From the NCBI GenBank assembly GCA_913047775.1, contig CAJWUE010000040.1:1-12536 (forward strand): a DNA stretch of 12,536 bases, read 5' to 3'. The stretch comes from GCA-002731945 sp913047775 (GTDB taxonomy: Bacteria; Pseudomonadota; Alphaproteobacteria; MED-G09). The notes beneath the pieces were generated by a model, which did not search any database, was not told the origin of the DNA, and saw only the letters and a list, made by a program, of their open reading frames with translations. Shown one piece after another: positions 1 through 8,491 of this stretch. Each line of letters begins with the position of its first letter. Position 1 is the first letter of the stretch. A program made the position numbers and the translations under genes.

Positions 1-4
1 TACC

Positions 5-244
5 TTACCTACTTTTATGGGTTTCGGCATCTTGAGGATCAATCCCCACGGCTTTTTGGTTAACAGCTAATGACTCAGAAATCCTGCCTGTTTTCTTGAG
101 CACTGCTGCAAGAACTTTCCAGCTAAATGGATGGTTTGGAAACTGCCGAGTGATCGATATTGCCAACTTCTCGGCATCATCATACCTCCCGTTTTGATAG
201 TGCTCTAATAAGCTGTTTAATTCTGCATGGGATGGCATTTCCAT
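5..244 (-). CDS. Short TPR-repeat protein, possibly frameshifted or truncated
   Basis: A 79-residue protein made of two tetratricopeptide repeats, at about residues 9-38 and 39-72. The second ends in the usual TPR wording (KTGRISESLAVNQKAVGIDP). TPRs are helical hairpin repeats that bind other proteins; no catalytic domain is visible, so the role is unknown. The start ATG lies 9 bases after the oxygenase stop, with a GAG-containing ribosome site overlapping that gene's end, so the two are probably co-transcribed. A second in-frame ATG at codon 3 is an alternative start. After DAETH, where a third repeat would normally continue as an N-L-G motif, the frame ends in K-S-R-stop. Reading the last bases in another frame gives V-G-K-V, close to the expected repeat. 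This suggests a longer TPR protein broken by a small indel, or a sequencing error. The coding region is clear; its true end is not. Confidence 0.65.
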   Translation of the reverse strand: MEMPSHAELNSLLEHYQNGRYDDAEKLAISITRQFPNHPFSWKVLAAVLKKTGRISESLAVNQKAVGIDPQDAETHKSR

Positions 245-253
245 TAAAAGCTC

Positions 254-898
254 TTATTTTTCAAAGAATGAACAATTAGCTGAAAAAATAATCTTCTTAT
301 CATCATTTTTATTTGGGTATGTTGAATGGACAAGAGTTGAAGGAAAGAAAAGGCCCTCACCTTCGCTTGGAATAATATTTCTTGAAGTTTCACGACTATA
401 AGAATTTCCCAAATCATTAGAATCTGCCTTATTTAAAGGTGATAAGAAATGCGTACCGGCATAAGGATCTTTTTTCGAAGTATTCGGCGTTAATAAGTAA
501 TAAACCATTGACCAAGAACAGCCAGAATGTATGTGCGGAAATACAAAGCCATCTTGAAGATAATCAATAAACCACATGGCAGTAATTTTTGCTGATACAT
601 TAGAAGGGTTAATTTTTTGAATCTCCCATATATGTTTGTTTGAAAAATATGCAACCTCTTTGAATCCGTCACCGATAAAGTTAATTAGTTCTTTTAGACA
701 AGGGTATCGTTCAATATAAGAAACGACATCATATTGACTCTCATATAGATTTGAATTCTCAGAGCCTTCCTTTCCATTTGGAACCTTATTTTTATAATCT
801 TTAACAAATTCCAACAAATCATCTCTAACTTTTTGATGTTGTTTAAATTTCTTATGAAGTATATTTGTAGGCCAAAATGTATATAATTTCTCTTCCAT
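254..898 (-). CDS. Putative 2OG-Fe(II) oxygenase (TIGR02466/PF13759-like)
   Basis: A 214-residue soluble protein resembling the small stand-alone 2-oxoglutarate- and Fe(II)-dependent dioxygenases, which use 2OG and O2 to hydroxylate a substrate, here unknown. The C-terminal half has the family core: PHIHSGCSWSMVYYL at residues 121-135, with H122 and H124 as likely iron ligands, then FFPSTLVHSTYPN with distal ligand H191. It ends in the usual last core strand (KKIIFSANCSF). Where relatives as I recall them carry an arginine that binds the 2OG carboxylate, this protein appears to have K202. I chose the ATG at 898 because relatives begin close to the F-x-P/W-P-T-x-I motif seen here at residues 8-13. 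An in-frame ATG at 937 would add 13 hydrophobic residues. Neither start has a good Shine-Dalgarno. The gene is divergent from gltB and precedes the TPR gene. Family call is fairly sure, substrate unknown. Confidence 0.75.
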   Translation of the reverse strand: MEEKLYTFWPTNILHKKFKQHQKVRDDLLEFVKDYKNKVPNGKEGSENSNLYESQYDVVSYIERYPCLKELINFIGDGFKEVAYFSNKHIWEIQKINPSNVSAKITAMWFIDYLQDGFVFPHIHSGCSWSMVYYLLTPNTSKKDPYAGTHFLSPLNKADSNDLGNSYSRETSRNIIPSEGEGLFFPSTLVHSTYPNKNDDKKIIFSANCSFFEK

Positions 899-1079
899 AT
901 TCAGCAACAATACTACAATTAAATTTAATATGACCATATGAAATCAATAAAATTAATAAGTTAACTATTTATTGTTGTTTTTATGCAACACAACTTGATT
1001 TTAGGCTAGTTTTCCTATAAAAGATTAATCTCTTACAGCTAAATAAAAAAAACAATCCATTTTGAAAGCAAATAAACAC
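899..1079. promoter_or_regulatory. Divergent control region between oxygenase and gltB
   Basis: A non-coding, very AT-rich stretch between two genes that diverge, so it must hold promoters for both, unless the oxygenase starts at 937. It contains a candidate sigma-70 promoter for gltB, listed separately. There is also a small dyad, TGTTG at 973-977 and CAACA at 986-990 around 8 bases, which could be an operator half-site pair or chance. I found no sigma-54 type GG-N10-GC element, which would have suggested NtrC control of gltB. No confident promoter could be picked for the oxygenase strand. Confidence 0.5.
995..1021 (+). promoter_or_regulatory. Candidate sigma-70 promoter for gltBD
   Basis: TTGATT at 995-1000 resembles a -35 box, and TATAAA at 1016-1021 resembles a -10 box. 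The spacer is 15 bases, shorter than the optimal 17. It would start transcription about 30-55 bases before the gltB start codon. In such AT-rich DNA similar matches arise by chance, so this is only a candidate. Confidence 0.3.
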
Positions 1080-4000
1080 ATGCCTAAAAATATCAATAAA
1101 AATATTTTTTATGGACTCCCTAAAAAACAAGGCATGTATAACCCCTCTAACGAACATGATTCATGCGGAGTTGGATTTATCGTAGATATACAGAATCGAA
1201 GATCTCACAGCATAATAGAAAAGGCCTTATCTATGTTATGTAACCTTGAACATAGAGGCGCAGTAGGTGCAGACCCTAAGGCTGGAGATGGCTCGGGTAT
1301 CCTAATGCAGATTCCACATGAATTCTTTGACAAATCAATTGACAATTTTATCTTACCAAAGAACGGAGAATATGGCGTTGGCGTTTTCTTTATAAGAAAA
1401 AATGAAGAGAGCAAGAAAGTTATTCAAAAAATAACTGAGGGGATTTGTCATGAAGAAGAGGTATCATTTCTCGGATGGAGAGACTGCCCTACATATTCCG
1501 ATGAACTTGGCTGGTCAGTTCATCCGTCCGTCCCATATGTTGTTCAACTTTTCGTTTCAATGCGTGATAAATACTCAAACCAGGATGACTTTGAAAGAAA
1601 ACTATATATCTTACGGCAACGTATTGATAATGAGATCACGAAGTTGGACAAAAAATATTCGGGACAATTTTATATTGCCTCTTTTTCCTCAAGGACCATT
1701 TTGTACAAAGGAATGGTTCTATCGGACCAATTAGGGTCAATGGGAAACAAATTAGGTTTTTATGAAGATCTTTCTGATCCCAACATCCTTTCGTCTTTTG
1801 CCATCATTCATCAGAGATTTTCAACTAACACTTTTCCTACGTGGAGCCTTGCACAGCCTTTTCGGATGCTTTGCCATAATGGTGAGATCAATACATTAAG
1901 AGGAAATATTAATTGGATGAACGCAAGGTACAGTATTTTAAAATCCAAACTTTTTGGAGAAGATATTGAAAAGATCTGGCCAATAATTAAGGAAGACCAA
2001 TCGGACAGCGCATCGTTTGATAATGCTCTTGAGCTCCTTGTACGAGGCGGTTATTCGGTTTCTGAAGCCATGCTCATTATGATTCCAGAAGCATGGCAAA
2101 ATGATCTCTTGATGAATCCCAAATTAAGAAGTTTCTATGAATTTTATGCGCCAATTATGGAACCGTGGGATGGTCCAGCCAATATTGCTTTTACAGATGG
2201 GAAACAAATCGGTGCCATGTTAGATAGAAACGGATTAAGGCCTGCTCGCTATCTTATTACTGATGATGATGAGGTGATATTTGCTTCGGAAATGGGACTT
2301 CTTCCTCTTGAAGAAAATAAAATTATTGCTAAATGGAGATTGCAACCCGGAAAAATGTTACTAATTGATCTGGAAAAAAAATCTATAATTAAAGATGAAG
2401 AGATAAAGAAAGCCTTATCTCAAAAAAAACCTTGGAAAGAATTATTGGATTTGAATCAAATTAATTTATTAGATATTCAATCTACAAATAAGAATGAAAA
2501 AGAAATCCCAAAACTAAAATTACAACAAGCCTTTGGTTATTCCCAAGAAGATGAAAGTTTTCTTATGGATCCGATGACCAACACAGGTCAAGAGGCCTTA
2601 GGTTCAATGGGTACCGATACACCGATTTCAGCTTTATCAAATAAATCAAAACTCCTTTATACATATTTTAAACAAAACTTTGCCCAAGTTACTAATCCAC
2701 CTATAGATCCTATTCGTGAAGAACTGGTGATGTCTCTCTTCACTTATGTAGGACCAAGAAGAAATATTTTGGATTTAGAAGGATCGGATAGTTCTCACTA
2801 TCTTAAATTAGAACAACCAATACTTACGGAAATCGACTTAGAAAAAATTAAAGAATTTGGAACTCAAAATAATTCTGTTTTATCTACAAAAACCCTTGAT
2901 ACAACATTTGAAAGCACTAAAGGTTTAAATGACTTTAAAAATGCTCTAACACGTCTCTGCTCTGAAGCAGAAGGAAATATATTAAACGGAGCAAAGGTAT
3001 TAATACTTTCTGATAAAAAAGTTTCAGAAAAATTTATTCCACTACCAGCACTATTGGCAGTATCCGCTGTTCATCATCATCTTATTAAAAAGGGATTACG
3101 TACTTCCGCTGGTTTAATAATTGATACTGGAGAAGCAAGAGAGGTTCATCATTTTTGTTGCTTAGCGGGATACGGAGCGGATGCCATAAGTCCTTGGTTA
3201 GCCTTAAAAACTGCAAAAAATCTGGGTAAAGATCTGCAAACAAATGAAGCCGAAAACAATTTCATTAAAGCGGTCGGAAAAGGAATTCTAAAGGTCATGT
3301 CAAAAATGGGTATTTCTACTTATCAATCTTATTGTGGAGCACAAATTTTTGATGCTGTTGGTTTATCTTCTGATTTTGTTAAACAATATTTCACTGGAAC
3401 CCATTCTATGGTTGAGGGTGTTTCCCTTAAGCAAATAGCAAAGGAAACTGTTGAGCGTCATAAAAGTGCCTATAACACTTTATCTGGTCTCGAAAATATG
3501 TTGGAAGTTGGAGGTGAATATGCTCTGAGAGTAAGAGGTGAAGCACATATGTGGAATAGCGACAGGGTAAGAGATTTGCAGCACGCAGTGCGTTCTAATG
3601 ATAAAACAACTTACCAGAAATACGCTGAGTCCATAAACAATCAAGACAATGAACTTATGACTATGAGAGGATTATTTCGGATCAAGTCTGCCGAAGAATG
3701 TGGAAGGAATCCTATCCCAATGGAAGAAGTCGAAGATGCTAAAGATATAGTAAAAAGATTTGCAACTGGCGCTATGTCATTTGGCTCAATAAGTAGAGAA
3801 GCCCATACAAATCTAGCCATTGCTATGAATAGAATAGGGGGTCGATCAAACACTGGGGAAGGCGGAGAGGAATCTGATCGCTTTAAAACATTAGAAAACG
3901 GTGACTCGATGAGATCTTCTATTAAACAAGTAGCATCGGGGCGTTTTGGAGTAACAACCGAATATTTAGTAAATTCAGATATGATACAAATCAAAATGGC

Positions 4001-5708
4001 ACAAGGAGCTAAACCCGGAGAAGGCGGGCAGCTTCCAGGTTACAAAGTCGACAAAACAATAGCTAAGGTTAGATATTCAACTCCTGGAGTTGGACTAATA
4101 TCCCCCCCTCCTCATCACGATATATATTCTATAGAAGACCTAGCCCAATTAATTTATGATTTAAAAAATGCTAATCCTAGTGCTTATATTTCAGTTAAAC
4201 TAGTTTCCGAGATTGGGGTCGGAACTGTAGCGGCAGGTGTATCTAAAGCCAAAGCAGATCATGTTACTATCTCCGGTTTCGAAGGTGGAACTGGGGCAAG
4301 TCCTCTTACATCAATAAAGCATGCGGGTAGCCCATGGGAAATAGGTATAGCGGAAACTCATCAAACATTGGTTCTCAATGGCCTAAGATCGAGAATAATT
4401 GTTCAGGTAGATGGAGGAATTAGGACGGGGCGAGATGTTGTTGTAGGAGCCTTATTAGGGGCTGATGAATTTGGATTCTCCACTGCCCCATTAATCGCCT
4501 CCGGTTGTATCATGATGAGGAAATGCCACCTTAATACATGTCCAGTTGGCATAGCGACTCAAGACAAGGAATTACGAAAATTGTTCAACGGTCAACCAGA
4601 ACATGTAATAAATTTTTTCTTTTTCGTAGCTGAAGAAGTAAGAAAGCTTATGAGTGATCTTGGTTTTAAGACTTTTAATGAAATGATTGGAGAAAGTGAT
4701 TGCTTAGACACCAATAAAGCTATCGACCATTGGAAGGCCAATGGGTTAGATTTTGAAAAACTTTTTTATATGCCGGAAAAATGGGAAGGAGACACCAACT
4801 TCAGGAGCCAAGAACAAAATCACAAAATTCATGACATTTTGGACAGAAAGTTAATTGATAAAAGCAAAGATGCTATTGAAAAAGGTGAACCTGTTAAAAT
4901 ACAAGTTAATATAAAAAATACTGATCGTACTACTGGCACTATGTTATCTAGCAAAATTGCGAAAAAATACGGACATAAAGGCTTGGATGACGACACCATA
5001 AATATACAACTTAAGGGTACAGCGGGACAAAGTTTTGGGGCTTTTTTATCTAAAGGAATCACATTGGACTTGCAGGGTGAAGCCAACGATTATGTGGGTA
5101 AAGGGTTGTCGGGAGGAAGAATAGCAATTCACCCCCATCCGGATTCAGGAATTATTCCAGAAGAAAGCATGATAGTAGGAAATACTGTTTTATATGGAGC
5201 TATTGATGGAGAATGTTATTTTAGAGGAATTGCTGGCGAAAGATTCGCTGTTAGAAATTCTGGCGCAACAGCAGTTATTGAAGGCGCAGGAGATCATTGC
5301 TGCGAATATATGACGGGTGGAGTAGTTGTTGTTCTAGGTGAGACAGGTAGAAACTTTGGCGCTGGCATGTCAGGCGGTATAGCTTATGTGTTAGATGAGA
5401 AAGACAAATTTAAGGATCTTTTCAATCCACAAATGATAGAGCTAGAAAATATCTCTACAGAAAATGGTAGAGGAAATGAAAATTTTTATGACAGCTTATT
5501 ATTCAATGACTCTGATAGGTTAAAAAAATTAATAGAGAACCATATAAGGTATACCAACAGTGAAAAGGCCAAAAATATTTTGGAGAATTTTGAAAAATAC
5601 TTACCAAAGTTTAAAAAGGTGATGCCAATCGAATTCAGGAAAGTTTTACTAGAAAATATTCAAATTAAGGATATCGAAAAACAAGACAAGGAACTGATAG
5701 GTAAATAA
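1080..5708 (+). CDS. gltB: Glutamate synthase (NADPH) large subunit, GltB
   Basis: Large (alpha) subunit of NADPH-dependent glutamate synthase, which moves the amide nitrogen of glutamine onto 2-oxoglutarate to give two glutamates. At 1542 residues it is full length for the family. Domains in order: a short propeptide; a class II glutamine amidotransferase domain whose nucleophile is Cys29 (NEHDSCGVGF), exposed after cleavage, to about residue 430; a central domain; the FMN/glutamate synthase barrel at about 840-1230, with KPGEGGQLPGY and a 3Fe-4S cluster motif Cys1143-x5-Cys1149-x4-Cys1154; and a C-terminal GXGXG beta-helix at about 1270-1450. I prefer the ATG at 1080. An in-frame TTG at 1062 would add six residues, but no ribosome site precedes it; GAAAG upstream of 1080 is only weak. 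gltD follows after one base. No inactivating change is seen. Confidence 0.97.
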   Translation: MPKNINKNIFYGLPKKQGMYNPSNEHDSCGVGFIVDIQNRRSHSIIEKALSMLCNLEHRGAVGADPKAGDGSGILMQIPHEFFDKSIDNFILPKNGEYGVGVFFIRKNEESKKVIQKITEGICHEEEVSFLGWRDCPTYSDELGWSVHPSVPYVVQLFVSMRDKYSNQDDFERKLYILRQRIDNEITKLDKKYSGQFYIASFSSRTILYKGMVLSDQLGSMGNKLGFYEDLSDPNILSSFAIIHQRFSTNTFPTWSLAQPFRMLCHNGEINTLRGNINWMNARYSILKSKLFGEDIEKIWPIIKEDQSDSASFDNALELLVRGGYSVSEAMLIMIPEAWQNDLLMNPKLRSFYEFYAPIMEPWDGPANIAFTDGKQIGAMLDRNGLRPARYLITDDDEVIFASEMGLLPLEENKIIAKWRLQPGKMLLIDLEKKSIIKDEEIKKALSQKKPWKELLDLNQINLLDIQSTNKNEKEIPKLKLQQAFGYSQEDESFLMDPMTNTGQEALGSMGTDTPISALSNKSKLLYTYFKQNFAQVTNPPIDPIREELVMSLFTYVGPRRNILDLEGSDSSHYLKLEQPILTEIDLEKIKEFGTQNNSVLSTKTLDTTFESTKGLNDFKNALTRLCSEAEGNILNGAKVLILSDKKVSEKFIPLPALLAVSAVHHHLIKKGLRTSAGLIIDTGEAREVHHFCCLAGYGADAISPWLALKTAKNLGKDLQTNEAENNFIKAVGKGILKVMSKMGISTYQSYCGAQIFDAVGLSSDFVKQYFTGTHSMVEGVSLKQIAKETVERHKSAYNTLSGLENMLEVGGEYALRVRGEAHMWNSDRVRDLQHAVRSNDKTTYQKYAESINNQDNELMTMRGLFRIKSAEECGRNPIPMEEVEDAKDIVKRFATGAMSFGSISREAHTNLAIAMNRIGGRSNTGEGGEESDRFKTLENGDSMRSSIKQVASGRFGVTTEYLVNSDMIQIKMAQGAKPGEGGQLPGYKVDKTIAKVRYSTPGVGLISPPPHHDIYSIEDLAQLIYDLKNANPSAYISVKLVSEIGVGTVAAGVSKAKADHVTISGFEGGTGASPLTSIKHAGSPWEIGIAETHQTLVLNGLRSRIIVQVDGGIRTGRDVVVGALLGADEFGFSTAPLIASGCIMMRKCHLNTCPVGIATQDKELRKLFNGQPEHVINFFFFVAEEVRKLMSDLGFKTFNEMIGESDCLDTNKAIDHWKANGLDFEKLFYMPEKWEGDTNFRSQEQNHKIHDILDRKLIDKSKDAIEKGEPVKIQVNIKNTDRTTGTMLSSKIAKKYGHKGLDDDTINIQLKGTAGQSFGAFLSKGITLDLQGEANDYVGKGLSGGRIAIHPHPDSGIIPEESMIVGNTVLYGAIDGECYFRGIAGERFAVRNSGATAVIEGAGDHCCEYMTGGVVVVLGETGRNFGAGMSGGIAYVLDEKDKFKDLFNPQMIELENISTENGRGNENFYDSLLFNDSDRLKKLIENHIRYTNSEKAKNILENFEKYLPKFKKVMPIEFRKVLLENIQIKDIEKQDKELIGK

Positions 5709-5709
5709 A

Positions 5710-7128
5710 ATGGGAAAGACAACTGGATTTATGGAGTTTGAAAAGAAAGAAAGAGATTATGTTGATATTTCAGAAAGAATTCAAAGCTATAAGGAATTCG
5801 TTCTTCCGCTTTCTGAAGAAGAAACTAAAAATCAGGCCGCAAGATGCATGGATTGTGGAATTCCTTACTGCCATTCGGGCTGCCCTGTAAATAATCAAAT
5901 ACCCGATTGGAACGATCTAGTTTATTTAGAAAAATGGAAAGAGGCTTTGGAAAATTTGCATTCAACAAATAATTTTCCCGAATTCACAGGAAGAATTTGT
6001 CCAGCTCCTTGCGAAGCATCGTGCACATTAAATCTTTATGAAGAACCTGTATCAATAAAGACAATTGAATGTGCAATAATTGACAAGGGCTATGAAAATA
6101 ACTGGATAAAACCAATTATTGCCGAAAACAAAAATGGTAAGAATGTTGCCGTGATAGGCTCGGGTCCGGCTGGCCTTGCGTGTGCACAACAATTAATTCG
6201 CGTTGGATATGAAGTTACCATTTACGAAAAGAATCCGAAACCTGGAGGTCTTTTACGTTATGGCATACCAGATTTTAAAATGGAGAAAATTCTCATTGAT
6301 AAAAGAATAGAGCAAATGTCTCTGGAAGGCGTTAATTTTCAAACAAATGTCCATGTAGGAGTAGATATTCCATTACGTTCCATTGTAGATAACTTTGATG
6401 CTGTTGTTTTAACAGCCGGAGCTGAGTTTCCTAGAGATCTAGGAGTTCCTGGAAGAGACCTTGATGGAGTCCATTACGCTATGGATTTTTTACCTCAACA
6501 AAATAAAAGGGTATCAAATGAAGACCTTAATAATGTAAAAGAAATTACAGCCAGCAATAAAGATGTAATAGTTATTGGGGGTGGAGACACCGGTTCAGAC
6601 TGTATAGGCACCTCAATAAGACAGGGTGCAAACTCGGTTACCCAGCTTGAAATCATGCCCATACCCCCCGAATCTGAAAACAAAAAAATTACTTGGCCAA
6701 ATTGGCCTCTCAAACTGAGAACCTCATCTAGTCAGGAAGAGGGTGCTTTGAGAGATTTTTCTGTGATGACTGAATCGATTGGTGGAAAAGAGGGAAAAGT
6801 AACGGCTATAAACTGTATTCGTGTGAACGATAAAATGATGCCTATTCCCAATTCAAATTTTCAATTAAAAGCGGATTTGATTTTGTTAGCTATGGGTTTT
6901 TTACATCCTATTCACCATGGAATGATAGAAGATCTGAACTTGGATCTTGATGAAAGAGGAAATGTTAAAGCCGATAGTAAAAACTATATGACTAGCAAAG
7001 ATAAGATTTTCTCTGCAGGCGACATGCGTAGAGGGCAATCACTAGTTGTTTGGGCTATTAGGGAAGGACGACAGTGTGCAAGCAGTGTTGACTTTTATTT
7101 ATCAGGAAAAAGGAGTCTTCCTTTTTAA
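5710..7128 (+). CDS. gltD: Glutamate synthase (NADPH) small subunit, GltD
   Basis: Small (beta) subunit of glutamate synthase. It takes electrons from NADPH onto FAD and passes them through 4Fe-4S clusters to the FMN and 3Fe-4S centres of GltB. The 472-residue length is normal. The N-terminal cluster domain has Cys46, Cys49, Cys54 and Cys58 (CMDCGIPYCHSGCP) and Cys97, Cys101 and Cys105 (CPAPCEASC). The FAD site is GSGPAG at 150-155, the NADPH site GGGDTG at 290-295, and the C-terminal FAD contact is the G-D pair at 437-438 (FSAGDMRRGQS). The start ATG is one base after the gltB stop, with AGG at 5699-5701, so the two subunits are almost certainly co-transcribed and translationally coupled. 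The 3' end overlaps the convergent VWA gene by four bases. Confidence 0.97.
   Translation: MGKTTGFMEFEKKERDYVDISERIQSYKEFVLPLSEEETKNQAARCMDCGIPYCHSGCPVNNQIPDWNDLVYLEKWKEALENLHSTNNFPEFTGRICPAPCEASCTLNLYEEPVSIKTIECAIIDKGYENNWIKPIIAENKNGKNVAVIGSGPAGLACAQQLIRVGYEVTIYEKNPKPGGLLRYGIPDFKMEKILIDKRIEQMSLEGVNFQTNVHVGVDIPLRSIVDNFDAVVLTAGAEFPRDLGVPGRDLDGVHYAMDFLPQQNKRVSNEDLNNVKEITASNKDVIVIGGGDTGSDCIGTSIRQGANSVTQLEIMPIPPESENKKITWPNWPLKLRTSSSQEEGALRDFSVMTESIGGKEGKVTAINCIRVNDKMMPIPNSNFQLKADLILLAMGFLHPIHHGMIEDLNLDLDERGNVKADSKNYMTSKDKIFSAGDMRRGQSLVVWAIREGRQCASSVDFYLSGKRSLPF
7107..7126. terminator. Candidate bidirectional terminator at gltD/VWA junction
   Basis: A perfect inverted repeat, AAAAAGGA (7107-7114) and TCCTTTTT (7119-7126), flanks a 4-base loop. 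Read either way it gives a short stem with an A-tract before and a U-tract after, the usual shape of a bidirectional intrinsic terminator between convergent genes. The G-C core is only two pairs, so it would be weak. It lies inside the last codons of gltD and at the stop of the opposing gene. An overlapping 12-base palindrome, CTTTTTAAAAAG (7121-7132), could compete with it. Confidence 0.4.
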
Positions 7129-8489
7129 AAAGCCATTCTTAAAAGATCATCTACAACCCGTTCAAGATCCTTTAAGGAGCTGCAATATCCAGCTTTACCG
7201 CAATAAGGTAGAAATCTTTTCATTTCCGAATCTCCTGTTCCCCACAAACCTTTTGGCTCTGGATTTAAGAAAATGACTCTTTTTGATTTTTCTTGAAGGG
7301 ATTTAAGAATATCTGTTCGCGGATCTCCGAAGTTTGATCTAGCATCTCCTAAAATAATCAAGGTTGTTTTTTTATCGATGTCCGTTTCAATAAAGCCTTC
7401 CAAATCGATAAGGGCCTGCCCATAATCTGTTGATCCACCTCCGTAAAGAAGTAATGTCTCTGCCGAAGCCTCTTCAATATCTTTTGTTTCAAATAAATCC
7501 GTTACCTCACCAGCTTTATTGGAGAAAGCAAATGTTCTTATATGAGGCAATACCTCAGACAAGCTATATAAAAACATGAGGAAAAAACGGGCAACATTTG
7601 CAACCGAACCAGAAACGTCACATAAAGTAATTACCTTGGGTCTGTTTACTTTAGTTTTCTTCCATACAGTTTCAAAAAGAAGTCCATCATATTCTTGGTT
7701 AGCCCTTAATGTTGACCTTACATCCAATTGACCACGATTAGCTTTCTTCTTACGCCGTGAATGCAGAGACACCAGTCTTTTAGCCATCTTCCGTACAATA
7801 TTAATCATTATAGCCAAATCCGATCTATCTACTTGCGAAAGTCGAACTTGGGAAAGGGCTTCTTCACGTAACTGCCTTCCCGACTGCGATGTTCTTAATT
7901 TAACTTGCTGCTCTACATAATCACGGATTTCTAAACGAATTCTTTCCCTCAACTCCTTAAGATCATTTTCTCTTTCTAAATTTCCTTCTCTTGATGCTTG
8001 AAAAATATCGTTATTTAATTTTTCTAAACCCATAAATTCAAATATTTTCCTTGTAAACATACCTGTTTGAGTAAAAAGACGGATCTGGGATAAACCAACT
8101 TCTCTTGAGGCTAGAGCCATTGAAGACATCAAAGCGGTACGATCCGAATCGTTGTACATAGATTCCAAGTCCTCTTCTCCAGAGAAAATATCTTGATCTA
8201 GTTCAGAATCTATATCTTTATTTGCATCATTAAACTTATCGTCTTTCTTATCATCAGGACTTGAAAAATTCATATAGCTTTCTTTGAAAAAATTTTCATA
8301 GCATTCTTCAAAAATTTCTTTCTCTCTTAAACTTTTAGCAAGAGATTGGGATAAACTTTCTTTAAGTAAAATTTTATCTTCTAATCCGACAACTGAAGCT
8401 ACATTCATAGCATCTATCGTTTCGGAAGTAGATATTCTCACATCAGAGGCCCTTAGAACTTTTATAAAATCCCTAAGGAAATCGACCAT
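7125..8489 (-). CDS. VWA-domain protein, CoxE-like
   Basis: A 454-residue cytoplasmic protein whose C-terminal 170 residues form a von Willebrand A domain of the CoxE type. The metal-ion-dependent adhesion site (MIDAS) looks complete: D291-x-S293-x-S295 (LCDVSGSV), T354 in GGGSTDYG, and D382 in LGDARSN. The family wording VIFLNPEPKGLWGTGDSEM follows. The N-terminal part is helical, with an acidic, low-complexity stretch at about 78-113 and a charged, probably coiled region at about 165-215. A basic run, SRRKKK, lies at 244-249. No signal peptide or membrane segment is seen. CoxE-like proteins work with a MoxR AAA+ partner to mature or activate a client enzyme, such as molybdenum CO dehydrogenase. 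The MoxR gene lies two bases upstream, supporting a complex. The client is unknown here. The ATG start is preceded by the end of the MoxR gene. Confidence 0.9.
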   Translation of the reverse strand: MVDFLRDFIKVLRASDVRISTSETIDAMNVASVVGLEDKILLKESLSQSLAKSLREKEIFEECYENFFKESYMNFSSPDDKKDDKFNDANKDIDSELDQDIFSGEEDLESMYNDSDRTALMSSMALASREVGLSQIRLFTQTGMFTRKIFEFMGLEKLNNDIFQASREGNLERENDLKELRERIRLEIRDYVEQQVKLRTSQSGRQLREEALSQVRLSQVDRSDLAIMINIVRKMAKRLVSLHSRRKKKANRGQLDVRSTLRANQEYDGLLFETVWKKTKVNRPKVITLCDVSGSVANVARFFLMFLYSLSEVLPHIRTFAFSNKAGEVTDLFETKDIEEASAETLLLYGGGSTDYGQALIDLEGFIETDIDKKTTLIILGDARSNFGDPRTDILKSLQEKSKRVIFLNPEPKGLWGTGDSEMKRFLPYCGKAGYCSSLKDLERVVDDLLRMAF

Positions 8490-8491
8490 AA

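Noticed and set aside
899..937. Hydrophobic 13-residue N-terminal extension of the oxygenase (start at 937) that looks like a signal peptide
   Set aside because: The stretch is short, lacks a charged n-region and cleavage site, and the ATG at 898 fits the family start better. The protein is expected in the cytoplasm.
938..1061. Sigma-54/NtrC-type promoter for gltBD
   Set aside because: I looked for a GG-N10-GC element with the usual flanks and did not find one; only a sigma-70-like candidate is present.
3641..3994. 117-residue open frame on the minus strand inside gltB
   Set aside because: It lies wholly antisense to the conserved FMN domain of gltB, has no family resemblance and no ribosome site; it is a shadow of the real gene.
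7046..7276. 76-residue plus-strand open frame bridging gltD and the VWA gene
   Set aside because: It overlaps the certain 3' ends of two real genes in other frames and shows no protein family features.
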